Shown in pieces: positions 15,558 through 24,803 of a stretch of DNA of 64,000 nt. The translations under genes were made by a program, and so were the position numbers. Location: positions 2,872,001 to 2,936,000 of the forward strand of contig NZ_CP135162.1 of assembly GCF_001940165.2 (NCBI RefSeq). Direction: 5' to 3'. The notes under the pieces are model-generated. The model did not search any database. It saw only the letters and a list, made by a program, of their open reading frames with translations, and was not told the DNA's origin. The stretch comes from Roseburia sp. 831b (GTDB lineage Bacteria; Bacillota; Clostridia; Lachnospirales; Lachnospiraceae). The number at the start of each line of letters is the position of its first letter. Within the stretch, counting starts at the first letter, position 1.

Positions 15558-16397
15558 GTGACTACACAACAAAAGGGGATTCTTTATACGATACTTTCCG
15601 CAGTCTGTTTTTCCACAGGCGGACTGCTGATAAAATTAAATACCTGGTCATCCATGACCATCTGTGGACTCCGTTCTATCTGGGCGTTTTTGATTTTTCT
15701 GATTTACATGATTGTAACGAAGCACCCGGTTCGCTTTAACGGAAAGGTTTTGATTGGCGTGCTTGCAAATACGCTGATGAGCATTAGCTTTATCATGGCA
15801 AATAAGATGACAACCGCAGCAAATGCCATTATCCTGCAGTTTACGCTGCCAATCGATATTATGCTGTTGATGTGGATTTTTGCAAAAAAGAAACCGGATA
15901 AAGTGTCGGTGATTTCCGCATCAATTTCTTTTCTTGGAATTCTGTTTTTCTTTCTGGAAAGTCTTTCAACCGGTGGGATGGCAGGAAATATCTTAGCGAT
16001 TGCTTCGGGATTTTTCTATGCAATCGTATTTTTGATAAAGAAGATTCCAGGAGCGGATTTTGAATCATCCGCATTGATTTCTTTTGCGCTCAATTTTGTG
16101 ATTGGGATTCCATTTTATCTGCAGGAAACCAATTTTGGCGCCGTGAATGTCAGCACTGGAATATTACAGGGCGTGGTGCAGATTGGACTCGCCTATATGT
16201 TTTTAAATGCTGCCCTTGACAAGGTGCCGCCAGTGGGAGCGTCCCTTCTTTCCATGATTGAACCAATTTTAAATCCGATTCTGGTTGCGGTATTTTATGG
16301 AGAGACGATTGGACCAGTCAGTCTGGTTGGGGCGGTCATTGTGCTTTCGTCTGCGCTTTATTATAATTGTGCCAGCACGTCGATAGAGAAAAGTTAA
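15558..16397 (+). CDS. DMT-superfamily transporter (EamA)
   Basis: 279 residues, ten membrane helices in two EamA repeats (about 5-130 and 145-272). The start is a GTG with AAGAGGTAAG upstream. Motifs include SFIMANKMTTAANAIILQF and PPVGASLLSMIEPILNPI, the paired DMT signatures. The substrate (amino acid, nucleotide or drug export) cannot be assigned from sequence. Follows lgt closely; converges on the phosphodiesterase gene with only one base between stop codons. Confidence 0.88.
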   Translation: MTTQQKGILYTILSAVCFSTGGLLIKLNTWSSMTICGLRSIWAFLIFLIYMIVTKHPVRFNGKVLIGVLANTLMSISFIMANKMTTAANAIILQFTLPIDIMLLMWIFAKKKPDKVSVISASISFLGILFFFLESLSTGGMAGNILAIASGFFYAIVFLIKKIPGADFESSALISFALNFVIGIPFYLQETNFGAVNVSTGILQGVVQIGLAYMFLNAALDKVPPVGASLLSMIEPILNPILVAVFYGETIGPVSLVGAVIVLSSALYYNCASTSIEKS

Positions 16398-16398
16398 C

Positions 16399-16845
16399 TC
16401 AAAGAATGACTCTGCGAATTTCGTAAGAGTCTTTTTTTAATTCTAAAATCGCAAGGCTGTTGGAATCATAGCGCGCCTGCGCAGCACTGCCAGGGTTTAA
16501 GAAAACTTTTTCAAAACGGTCATAGCAGGTATATTGGTGCGTATGCCCGAAAATAAGAAAGTCTGCGTCTGTTAAGTCGAAAGGAAAATCCGCTTTCTGG
16601 TGAGCCACGTAAAAGGTGCGTCCGCCAAGTTCAATAGATAAAAAAGTTGGCAGGGACTTGGCCCACTCACCGTAATCACAGTTGCCACGGACGAAGGAGC
16701 ATGGAATAGAGAGTGCCTGAAACTTTTCATAACAGGATTTGGTGTTAATGTCACCGGCATGGATGATGTGGTCGCAAGCGTTTAGCTCCTGCAGCCAATC
16801 CTCACGGAAAATGCCATGTGTGTCTGATAAGATACCGATTTTCAT
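16399..16845 (-). CDS. YfcE/MJ0936-type metallophosphoesterase
   Basis: 148 residues, a single calcineurin-like domain: GILSDTHG (Asp8, His10), HAGDIN (Asp32), FVRGNCDYGE (Asn55), YVAHQK and FGHTH supply the usual two-metal site. Members of this small family are phosphodiesterases active on model substrates; the natural substrate is unknown. The ATG follows AAAGGACTTT. It is convergent with the permease gene. Confidence 0.9.
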   Translation of the reverse strand: MKIGILSDTHGIFREDWLQELNACDHIIHAGDINTKSCYEKFQALSIPCSFVRGNCDYGEWAKSLPTFLSIELGGRTFYVAHQKADFPFDLTDADFLIFGHTHQYTCYDRFEKVFLNPGSAAQARYDSNSLAILELKKDSYEIRRVIL

Positions 16846-16959
16846 AAAATAGAAAGTCCTTTCTTAAAAATTTATAGTTATTATAACATAGGGAGGATGG
16901 TTTTTGAAAAAGTGAAATTAGGGGATTAAGAATGCTTGACTTTCCGTATGTTCCGTGCT

Positions 16960-17321
16960 AACCTTAACAAGATATAGATAAGTAAACACGAGGAAAAAGA
17001 GAGTACATCCCTTAGAACTTTACAGAGAAGTTTTTGAATGAGATGCATCCGCATACATTCGCTGAGAGAAAACGGGCAAAGAGAGATGGAAGATGGCTTT
17101 GGAGTGGCAGAGCTGAACGAAAAGCACTACATTTACAAACGTAGTTGAATTTCGATAAGTTTTGACAGGACCGCCTGTTATAGCGGTAGAACGTAACAAC
17201 AAATGTTGCGTCAATGAGGCTTTCTCTGCAAAGAGAAGGTAAAGAGAAGTGGTACCACGGGTAGCAGCTCGTCTTCTGGAATCACCTGTTCATCAGGTTG
17301 TTCCGGGAGGCGGGCTTTTTT
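16960..17321 (+). promoter_or_regulatory. T-box riboswitch leader, probably methionine-specific
   Basis: The antiterminator signature AGTGGTACCACGGG lies at 17248-17261, followed by a terminator (17267-17321) with stems AGCTCGTC, TGGAA and ACCTG and a T run. Upstream are Stem I landmarks: AGAGAGTAC (about 17000) and CTGAAC (17112). ATG at 17093-17095, in GAAGATGGCT before TTTGGAG, is a plausible Met specifier, and metG downstream fits. Uncharged tRNA would favour read-through. The specifier choice is provisional. Confidence 0.85.
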
Positions 17322-17337
17322 AGTTTAGGAGGCAGAT

Positions 17338-17634
17338 ATGACGCAGGATACCGGATTGAAGGCGCAGGTTATAGAAGAAATTCGTGAGCTTGCGAAGAAG
17401 TATCAATTGGAAAAAGTAATTCTTTTTGGTTCAAGAGCAAGAGGAACCTTTCAAAAGACAAGCGATATTGATTTGGCGGTATCAGGCGGAGACAAGACGA
17501 TGTTCTCCCTGGATGTTGAGGAAGAGACGTCAACACTTCTGACGTATGATGTCGTTGATCTGGATGCTGCCATTCAGGATAACTTAAGAGCTGCGATAGA
17601 AAAGGAGGGAATTCTTCTTTATGAAAAAGTATGA
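17338..17634 (+). CDS. MNT-type nucleotidyltransferase (antitoxin-like)
   Basis: 98 residues: a minimal nucleotidyltransferase fold with LFGSRARGTFQKTSDIDLAV, i.e. the GS motif and the DxD metal pair, and a third acidic residue in DVVDLD. MNT proteins paired with HEPN partners act as antitoxins that modify the toxin (type VII systems); other pairs have unclear roles. TTAGGAGG precedes the ATG, 17 bases after the T-box terminator. It overlaps the HEPN gene by 14 bases. Confidence 0.9.
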   Translation: MTQDTGLKAQVIEEIRELAKKYQLEKVILFGSRARGTFQKTSDIDLAVSGGDKTMFSLDVEEETSTLLTYDVVDLDAAIQDNLRAAIEKEGILLYEKV

Positions 17635-18037
17635 GAATTATGTTTCGAATCTGAATATTCTTGTAAAGGCAGAAAAGGAAGACCTGGAAAATGAGTTTAT
17701 CATTAGCGGTATCATTGATAAGTTTATGTTACAGTTTGAACTTGGCTGGAAGGTGATGAAGGAATTTCTAAAATATGAAGGCAGTCAGGTTGCTAACACA
17801 GGTTCGCCAAGAGAAATTATCAAAGCTGCCTATCGTATTTATGCAGACTGCATGGAGGAGGATGTGTGGATAGAAATGCTGAAAAGCCGAAATAATATGA
17901 CACACATCTACGATGGAAATGCAGCAAAACGGCTGGTAGATGATATTTTGCACAAATTTGTGCCAGCATTTGTCAGATTACAAAACGGTCTGATTGCCAG
18001 ATATGGTGACCACATCTATGAAATTGATAATCAATAA
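17621..18037 (+). CDS. HEPN/HI0074-family partner of the MNT protein
   Basis: 138 residues, all helical, of the nucleotidyltransferase substrate-binding (HI0074) group. LKSRNNMTHIYD at about residues 87-98 carries the Arg-Asn-x3-His motif typical of HEPN ribonucleases. Translationally coupled to the MNT gene by overlap. It could be the toxin of an MNT/HEPN pair or the non-toxic HI0074 type; sequence alone does not decide. Ends 30 bases before metG on the same transcript. Confidence 0.88.
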   Translation: MKKYENYVSNLNILVKAEKEDLENEFIISGIIDKFMLQFELGWKVMKEFLKYEGSQVANTGSPREIIKAAYRIYADCMEEDVWIEMLKSRNNMTHIYDGNAAKRLVDDILHKFVPAFVRLQNGLIARYGDHIYEIDNQ

Positions 18038-18067
18038 TATGGATTAATAAAGAAAGGTAAGGAAAAA

Positions 18068-20068
18068 ATGAGTAACAAGGGAAAATTTTATATGACAACA
18101 GCGATTGCCTATACATCAGGCAAACCGCATATCGGAAATACTTACGAAATCGTGCTTGCAGATGCAATTGCAAGATACAAAAGATTAGAAGGTTATGATG
18201 TTTACCTTCAGACCGGAACCGATGAACACGGTCAGAAAATCCAGGAAAAGGCAGAAAAAGCCGGTATTACACCAAAAGAGTATGTAGATAATGTTTCTGG
18301 AGAAGTAAAAAGAATCTGGGATTTGATGAACACTTCCTATAACAACTTCATCCGCACAACAGATGAGGACCACGAGAAACAGGTCAAGAAAATTTTCAAG
18401 AAATTATACGATCAGGGCGACATCTACAAGGGCGCTTATGAAGGCATGTACTGTACGCCATGTGAATCTTTCTGGACAGAGTCACAGTTAGTAGATGGAA
18501 AATGTCCGGACTGCGGACGTGAAGTACAGCCGGCAAAAGAGGAAGCATATTTCTTTAAAATGAGCAAATATGCGGATCGTCTGATTGATTACATCAACAC
18601 ACATCCAGAGTTCATTCAGCCGGTATCCCGTAAAAATGAGATGATGAATAACTTCCTTCTTCCAGGATTGCAGGATCTTTGTGTATCCAGAACCTCTTTT
18701 AGCTGGGGAATTCCGGTAGATTTTGATCCAAAGCATGTTGTTTATGTATGGTTAGATGCTCTTACCAACTACATCACCAAAATCGGATATGATGCAGATG
18801 GAAATTCCTCTGAATTATTCAAGAAAAACTGGCCAGCAGACCTTCATTTGATTGGAAAAGATATTGTTCGTTTCCATACTATTTATTGGCCAATTTTCCT
18901 GATGGCATTGGATCTTCCATTACCAAAACAGGTATTTGGACACCCATGGTTGCTTCAGGGCGGCGATAAGATGAGTAAATCCAAAGGAAACGTTATCTAC
19001 GCAGATGATATGGTTGATTTATTTGGTGTAGATGCAACACGTTACTTCGTATTGCATGAGATGCCATTTGAAAACGACGGTGTCATCACCTGGGAGTTAG
19101 TAATCGAGCGTTTCAACTCCGATCTTGCAAACGTGCTTGGAAACCTGGTAAACAGAACCGTTTCTATGACAAACAAATATTTTGACGGCGTGATTACAAA
19201 GACCGGTGTGACAGACACCATGGATGAAGATTTGAAGGCAGTTGTAACAGGAACAAGAGATAAGGTTGCGAAGAAAATGGAGACACTTCGTGTCGCAGAT
19301 GCAATCTCTGAAGTATTCGCATTGTTCAAACGCTGCAACAAATACATCGATGAGACAACACCTTGGGTTCTTGCAAAAGACGAGGCAAAGAAAGACCGCC
19401 TGAGCGAAGTACTTTACAACTTAGTAGAATCTTTAACAATCGGTGCAAGCCTTTTACACAGCTTTTTACCAGAGACCGCAGAAAAAATTGTGGCACAGCT
19501 TCATACAGAATTAAGAGAGTTTGATGTCTTAGATCAGTTTGGTCTTGCAAAATCAGGAGAAAAAGTAACAGATAAGCCGGAAATCTTATTTGCACGTTTA
19601 GACTTAAAAGAGGTTATGCCAAAAGTTGAGGCAATCCAGGCTGCACAGAAGGCAGAGTTTGAAGCAGAACAGCGAGCAAATGGGGAAGAAGTTTCTGAAG
19701 GAGCAAAAGAAGAAGAAAACGTCATTGACATTGAGCCAAAGGACGAGATTGAATATGATGATTTCATGAAAATGCAGTTCCAGGTTGGCGAAATCATCGC
19801 CTGCGAAGCAGTAGAGAAATCCAAGAAATTACTTTGTTCCCAGGTTAAAATCGGAAGCCAGGTAAAACAGATTGTTTCCGGCATCCGTAAGCACTACACT
19901 CCAGAAGAGATGGTAGGAAAAAAAGTAATGGTTCTTGTAAACTTAAAACCTGCAAAATTAGCCGGAGTACTTTCTGAGGGAATGTTGCTTTGCGCTGAGG
20001 ATGAAAATGGAGAACTTGCTTTGATGGTTCCAGAGAAGAAAATGCCAAGCGGAGCAGAAATCTGCTAA
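18068..20068 (+). CDS. metG: Methionyl-tRNA synthetase
   Basis: 666 residues. A class I synthetase with the HIGH-like signature PHIGN (about 21-25), a zinc knuckle CTPCESFW-CPDCG (about 128-150), the KMSKS loop in GGDKMSKSKGNV near 300, an anticodon-binding helical domain, then an acidic linker and a C-terminal EMAP/tRBD domain (DFMKMQFQVGEIIACEAVEKS to EKKMPSGAEIC). It charges tRNA-Met for translation and initiation. AAGAAAGG is the ribosome site. The T-box upstream of the MNT gene is the only regulatory leader seen, so its expression appears tied to that pair. Confidence 0.97.
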   Translation: MSNKGKFYMTTAIAYTSGKPHIGNTYEIVLADAIARYKRLEGYDVYLQTGTDEHGQKIQEKAEKAGITPKEYVDNVSGEVKRIWDLMNTSYNNFIRTTDEDHEKQVKKIFKKLYDQGDIYKGAYEGMYCTPCESFWTESQLVDGKCPDCGREVQPAKEEAYFFKMSKYADRLIDYINTHPEFIQPVSRKNEMMNNFLLPGLQDLCVSRTSFSWGIPVDFDPKHVVYVWLDALTNYITKIGYDADGNSSELFKKNWPADLHLIGKDIVRFHTIYWPIFLMALDLPLPKQVFGHPWLLQGGDKMSKSKGNVIYADDMVDLFGVDATRYFVLHEMPFENDGVITWELVIERFNSDLANVLGNLVNRTVSMTNKYFDGVITKTGVTDTMDEDLKAVVTGTRDKVAKKMETLRVADAISEVFALFKRCNKYIDETTPWVLAKDEAKKDRLSEVLYNLVESLTIGASLLHSFLPETAEKIVAQLHTELREFDVLDQFGLAKSGEKVTDKPEILFARLDLKEVMPKVEAIQAAQKAEFEAEQRANGEEVSEGAKEEENVIDIEPKDEIEYDDFMKMQFQVGEIIACEAVEKSKKLLCSQVKIGSQVKQIVSGIRKHYTPEEMVGKKVMVLVNLKPAKLAGVLSEGMLLCAEDENGELALMVPEKKMPSGAEIC

Positions 20069-20154
20069 GAAAAGGATATAGTTTCTTAAATGGTATTTTG
20101 TTCCAGATTGTAAGAGAAAAAGTAAGCTTGAATAAGAAAGCTGTAAATAAGAAA

Positions 20155-20201
20155 AAGGGCTGGAGTACTAGCAGATTGCATAGTGCTCCAGTCTTTTTTG
20201 A
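20155..20201 (+). terminator. Terminator after metG
   Basis: GGGCTGGAG with GCTCCAGTC, inner CTA/TAG pairs, then TTTTTT. It lies just before the convergent ABC permease gene. Confidence 0.78.
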
Positions 20202-20230
20202 CGGGTAGCTTTTTTTGAGAGCCAACTTTT

Positions 20231-21394
20231 TTACCTGTGCTGCTTGTGCAATTTTGTCGTAACCAGAGCTGCAACAAACAGTGCAATCGCAAATAAAATC
20301 TGAATGCCGATGCCCTGCCAGTAGACAGCAGAATCAAAAGCAAGGTCGCTAAAGCCGCCAAGCATGTCGTTGTTCTTCGTGTACCAGTAAGCTGGCAGAA
20401 AACGGGATGCTGCGATAATATTGTCTGCTAACATGGACTGAGGAACAAAGATACCGCATAGAAAGCACATTCCAAGTCCGACAACGTTTGAAACCATGGT
20501 GATTACATTTGTCTTCGGGGAAAAGGCACTGGTAAAAAGTGTCATAGCCACACAAAACAAAAGAAATACAAAACTGTTTAACATACCGTAAAGAGAGTTT
20601 GTTTTTAAAAAGGCTTTTTGGTAACAAACCAGTCCAAGCAAAAGAAAGGCTGCCCAGGCAATCAGGCTATAAAGAGTGGCGCTAAGCGCAATCTGCCCAT
20701 TCCGGTTGTGAAAGGAAAGTGACGAGCAAAGGGTCCGCTCTTTCAATTCGTTTTGATTCATAATAACCAGAAGCGGTGATAATCCTGAGACAATTAAGGA
20801 AAACAAAACGTATGGAAGGTAACGGTAAAAATAGAAAACATACATATTTTTATCTGTGCAGTCTTTCGATTCGAACTGTACAGTTTTGACACTTGTTGCG
20901 GCTGCAATACCGAGATTGGTTTTGGAAATAGCATCCTCCAAGGAATAACCACCGGCAAGATATAGCTGGAGTGATTTCAGGTAAGAAGTAATCTGCTGAT
21001 CAATAAAGTGTCCGTTTGCGCTGTCCGGTATTTTCACATTTGTCAGGATACCATCTGTTTTTTCAGCGGTAAGTGCTGTCTCAAATCCTGCCGGGATGGT
21101 AAGGATATAGTCGACATAACGGTAATAAAGGTTATCCTGTAAGGTTTCCGGGTCGTCCGGCAAGGAGACCAGATGATGGATAGAACCAAGATAATCCGTC
21201 AACGCAGCACTTGCGTCAGAATCGTCATGGTCGATGATGCAGACATTCAAAGAGGATGACTGAAAGTTTGAAGTAAAATTTTTATCTGCGTTAAGTGTCA
21301 TTAATAGGCAGACAATTGCAAATATGATAAAGTATAAGCATATCGATGGAATTCGTTTTCGCGCTATTTTGAAAAAGGCATTAAAGACTTGCAT
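20231..21394 (-). CDS. ABC-2 type permease, second subunit
   Basis: 387 residues: one N-terminal helix (about 15-33), a large external domain (about 40-190), then five helices from about 190 to 375, the ABC-2_membrane_3 layout. AGGAGG precedes the ATG. The start overlaps the end of the preceding permease gene by 14 bases, so the two probably form a heterodimer. The substrate is unknown; antimicrobial or cell-envelope export is likely given the linked NarL-type sensor system. Confidence 0.85.
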   Translation of the reverse strand: MQVFNAFFKIARKRIPSICLYFIIFAIVCLLMTLNADKNFTSNFQSSSLNVCIIDHDDSDASAALTDYLGSIHHLVSLPDDPETLQDNLYYRYVDYILTIPAGFETALTAEKTDGILTNVKIPDSANGHFIDQQITSYLKSLQLYLAGGYSLEDAISKTNLGIAAATSVKTVQFESKDCTDKNMYVFYFYRYLPYVLFSLIVSGLSPLLVIMNQNELKERTLCSSLSFHNRNGQIALSATLYSLIAWAAFLLLGLVCYQKAFLKTNSLYGMLNSFVFLLFCVAMTLFTSAFSPKTNVITMVSNVVGLGMCFLCGIFVPQSMLADNIIAASRFLPAYWYTKNNDMLGGFSDLAFDSAVYWQGIGIQILFAIALFVAALVTTKLHKQHR

Positions 21395-22529
21395 ATTTGT
21401 TCCTCCTGACTAAGATAAATCCGCCAACAAATAATACAGCGGAAAGAATGAGCAAGGAAAAAATGTTTTGCCAGTATCGGTCATACGAGCTGTAAATGGT
21501 CAGCGAATAGAAGCAGTCCGAAATTCTTGCAGCAGGATTGATTTTATTGACAAATGGTGCATATTTTTCCAGATAAATGCGGATATTTCCCATCATAAGT
21601 CCACTTAAGAAGCAGCAGAACAACGTTCCGCCCATCAAAATTCCATCTTTGGCATAGCGGCTCATGTGACCGATACTTCCGATGAAAAATCCCAGTGAAA
21701 CGCCAGTAAGACATCCGGCAAAAATACCCAGCATGGAATATCCAAACTGATTTCCAAAATTAACTTTTAAGATAAATTGTAAGTAGAACAGACAGATTGT
21801 GACGCAGGCTGCCTGAACCAAAACATTAGCAGCAAGACCTCCAAGAAGGCTGATAAATTTATGCACAGGTGAAATATTTTTTCTTGCACCCAGGTCAGAA
21901 AGATTTGCCTGATTTTCAATTGCAATTGCATTTCCGGCCATGCAGGCGTAGAGACAGGTCATCGCAATCAGATTAAAAAAATAAGTGACAGCCTGGTCAA
22001 GTGTGCCATCGGAATAGGAGGTTTCACGGTTATAGGAAACATCTTTGGAAAAAAGGTCTACGACAGCACTCATATTTTCCGGATGTTCCTTGGCAATGTC
22101 GTAGATAGCATTGTAGTGCATCTGAAAGGTCTGTACGAAGGAGTTTAGAATGCTCTGCTGTAATTTGGCAGACGGCATCTCAGAAGAGATGGTAAGAGAA
22201 ATTTCATCTCCACCGTAAAGAATCCCGTCTACTTCTTTTTGCTCTAAAAGATGAAGAGCATTTTCATTGGTTGTATAGGTAGCTTCTAAAAACTGGTCTT
22301 CGCCAGGTTCGCTCATCGTGTCTATGATAGATTGAAATTCGGCTGCCCGTTCAGATTCATCCAGGACGACAGCAACGGGAATGGCATCGAACGCCTCGTC
22401 CGAGTCAAGATTTCCGAATGCAAAATAGAAGAAAGTTCCTAAAATGATTGGAAAAGCGAGACACCAGAACAGTTGCGATTTGTTTCGGAAAAGCTCGATG
22501 AGTGCATATTTAAAAGAATGAAAAAACAT
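21381..22529 (-). CDS. ABC-2 type permease, first subunit
   Basis: 382 residues with the same plan as its neighbour: a first helix (FWCLAFPIILGTFFYFAFG, about 22-40), an external domain rich in acidic residues, and five to six C-terminal helices. AAGGAGG lies upstream of the ATG, 11 bases after the ATPase gene. Pairs with the second permease and the ATPase as a complete exporter. Confidence 0.85.
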   Translation of the reverse strand: MFFHSFKYALIELFRNKSQLFWCLAFPIILGTFFYFAFGNLDSDEAFDAIPVAVVLDESERAAEFQSIIDTMSEPGEDQFLEATYTTNENALHLLEQKEVDGILYGGDEISLTISSEMPSAKLQQSILNSFVQTFQMHYNAIYDIAKEHPENMSAVVDLFSKDVSYNRETSYSDGTLDQAVTYFFNLIAMTCLYACMAGNAIAIENQANLSDLGARKNISPVHKFISLLGGLAANVLVQAACVTICLFYLQFILKVNFGNQFGYSMLGIFAGCLTGVSLGFFIGSIGHMSRYAKDGILMGGTLFCCFLSGLMMGNIRIYLEKYAPFVNKINPAARISDCFYSLTIYSSYDRYWQNIFSLLILSAVLFVGGFILVRRNKYASL

Positions 22530-22540
22530 ACGTGACCTCC

Positions 22541-23482
22541 TTAATCCCTTAATTCTTTTCCGGTAATTTCCAAAAAGACATCATTCAATGTAGGCAGCTC
22601 TGAGTAGACACGGCCAAAGGAAAGATTCCTTTGCTGTAAGGTGTCCAGGATACGAAGCAGGTTGTGTTTGCCACCGCTGCAAAGAATGGTAAGGGTATGA
22701 TTTTCAAAATTGACATCGTAGACATGTTTGATGGAGCGAATGCAAGCAAGATCCTCCTTGGAGATGTCTAGAATCTCAATGGTAATGGTTTCACTTTTCT
22801 TAATCATCTGCTTGAGTTCCTCTTTTGTGCCGAGTGCTAAATTCCGTCCTTTATCCATGATGGCAATCCGGGTGCAGATTTGTTCGACTTCTTCCATATA
22901 ATGGGAGGTGTAAATAATCGTTGCCCCCTGGCGGTTTAGTTCCTGAATGCCTTCTAGAATCTTATTCCGGCTTTGCGGGTCAACGGCAACGGTCGGTTCA
23001 TCAAGAATAATTAATTTTGGTTTGTGTGCAATACCGCATGCAATATTAAGACGGCGTAGAAGACCACCGGATAATTTTTTCGGGTAAAATTTTTGGAAAT
23101 CTTCAAGTCCTACAAAGGATATCGCATCCTCAATATATTGTTTGCGAAGCTTTTTATCACGGATGTAAAGACCGCAGAAGTAATCAATATTTTCATAGAC
23201 GGTCAAATCGTCGAAAACGGCAACGTTTTGCATGACAACACCAATCTGGCGTTTTAGGTCGTAGCTGTTTGGATGCATTTCTTTTCCAAAAACTTCGATG
23301 GTTCCCTTATCGAAGGATAATAAGGATAAGATGCAATTGATTGTGGTTGTTTTTCCGGAACCGTTAGGACCAAGAAGTCCAAAGATTTCGCCTTCCTCAA
23401 TCTCTAAGTTAAAATGGTCAAGCGCCACAAGATCTTTGTAACGCTTCACAAGATTCTCCACTTTGACAACGGGTGTATTCAT
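22541..23482 (-). CDS. ABC transporter ATP-binding protein (DrrA-like)
   Basis: 313 residues from the ATG at 23482, chosen for AGGAGG upstream (an upstream in-frame ATG lacks one). Walker A GPNGSGKTT, Q-loop QNVAVFDDL, signature KLSGGLLRRL, Walker B LIILDEPTVAVDP and switch TSHY are present. The C-terminal extension (about 225-313) is the DUF4162-like tail of export ATPases. It heads an operon with two permeases and is divergent from the sensor kinase gene. Confidence 0.93.
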   Translation of the reverse strand: MNTPVVKVENLVKRYKDLVALDHFNLEIEEGEIFGLLGPNGSGKTTTINCILSLLSFDKGTIEVFGKEMHPNSYDLKRQIGVVMQNVAVFDDLTVYENIDYFCGLYIRDKKLRKQYIEDAISFVGLEDFQKFYPKKLSGGLLRRLNIACGIAHKPKLIILDEPTVAVDPQSRNKILEGIQELNRQGATIIYTSHYMEEVEQICTRIAIMDKGRNLALGTKEELKQMIKKSETITIEILDISKEDLACIRSIKHVYDVNFENHTLTILCSGGKHNLLRILDTLQQRNLSFGRVYSELPTLNDVFLEITGKELRD

Positions 23483-23717
23483 AACAAACCTCCTATATAG
23501 TGTGATGCCGGGCAGATTTTTGAACAGGTCTGCTAGATGCGGCAAGCTTTTCTTTTTCTAAATTCAGTATAGAGGATAACGTGCAGTCTGATAAGTGAAC
23601 AGCGTCAGAAGATAATATGACATTTGTCATGAGAATGGTAATTTTAGGGTGAAAATCAAGGGAAGGACTTGCAAAAAGGGATAGTAAATGTTTTGATAGA
23701 TAAGTAGGGGGTGAAGA

Positions 23718-24803
23718 ATGCGTCAGCTTATCGATAAAGTGTTTCTCTATATCCTGGGAATTATTATGATGACAACAATGGACAGCTTTGCGGAGCCGGT
23801 ACAGATTTTGTTGCTTGCATTTATCTGGACAGGATTGGGGAGCTATGTTAAAAATGAAAAAATGGTATACGTGCTGTTGTGCAGTTATGTTTTACTGTGT
23901 TTCGGTGATGCGAATTATATTTATTTTTTGCCACTTATTGTATATGAGAGCGGAATAAGGAAGCAACGATGTGGTTATTTTGCGCTTTTTACCGTGTTTT
24001 ATGGCGTGTCTGCCTATGAAGTGTGGCAGATAATCCTTTGGTTTCTTTCGGCGGCGCTGTCAGTGTATCTTGCTGAGCAGACTTCAAAGATTCAGGAGCT
24101 TCAGGAAGAAAAGATCTGGCTGCGAGATACAAGTGTGGAACTAAATCTTGCGCTCAAAGAGAAAAACCAGAATCTGATGGAACGGCAGGATTATGAGATT
24201 CATCTTGCGACTCTGCGGGAACGAAATCGAATCGCAAGGGAAATTCATGATAACGTAGGGCATATGTTGTCACGTTCTATTTTACAGATAGGTGCGCTTA
24301 CGACAATTTATAAGGAAGAACCGGTGCATGGGCAGCTGCTGAGTGTAAATGACACGCTGAATACGGCAATGAATAATATCCGGGAAAGTGTGCATGATTT
24401 GCATGATGATGCGATTGATTTAAGGCAGGCGATGACAGAGATTGCAAAACCGATGCAAGACAATTACGAGGTAAAACTTGATTACGATATGTCTAAGGTA
24501 GTGCCAAATCCCGTAAAGTATTGCTTTCTTACGATTGTAAAAGAGGCAATGTCAAACATTGTAAAACATAGTGATGCAGATATGATTACGATTCTCGTGC
24601 GGGAGCATCCGGCATTTTACCAGCTTGCCATTGAGGACAATGGAAGTAAGGAGCCAAAGAACCTGGAAGGCGGAATCGGACTTGGAAATATGCAGGAACG
24701 TGTCAATGCTTTACATGGAAATTTTCATGTGAAGTATGAGCAGGGATTTAAGATAAATGTATCTGTAAAAAAGGAGAGGGAACATGAAAGTTTTAGTGAT
24801 TGA
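23718..24803 (+). CDS. Sensor histidine kinase, NarL/DesK class
   Basis: 361 residues. Four to five N-terminal helices (about 8-125) without a large external loop, a coiled coil (about 128-165), a HisKA_3 domain with the phospho-acceptor in RNRIAREIHDNVGH, and a C-terminal HATPase (ENDGS-like EDNGSKEP and GGIGLGNMQERV). Membrane-embedded sensors of this shape often report envelope stress or peptide antibiotics. It overlaps the regulator gene by 20 bases and is divergent from the ABC operon it likely controls. Confidence 0.93.
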   Translation: MRQLIDKVFLYILGIIMMTTMDSFAEPVQILLLAFIWTGLGSYVKNEKMVYVLLCSYVLLCFGDANYIYFLPLIVYESGIRKQRCGYFALFTVFYGVSAYEVWQIILWFLSAALSVYLAEQTSKIQELQEEKIWLRDTSVELNLALKEKNQNLMERQDYEIHLATLRERNRIAREIHDNVGHMLSRSILQIGALTTIYKEEPVHGQLLSVNDTLNTAMNNIRESVHDLHDDAIDLRQAMTEIAKPMQDNYEVKLDYDMSKVVPNPVKYCFLTIVKEAMSNIVKHSDADMITILVREHPAFYQLAIEDNGSKEPKNLEGGIGLGNMQERVNALHGNFHVKYEQGFKINVSVKKEREHESFSD

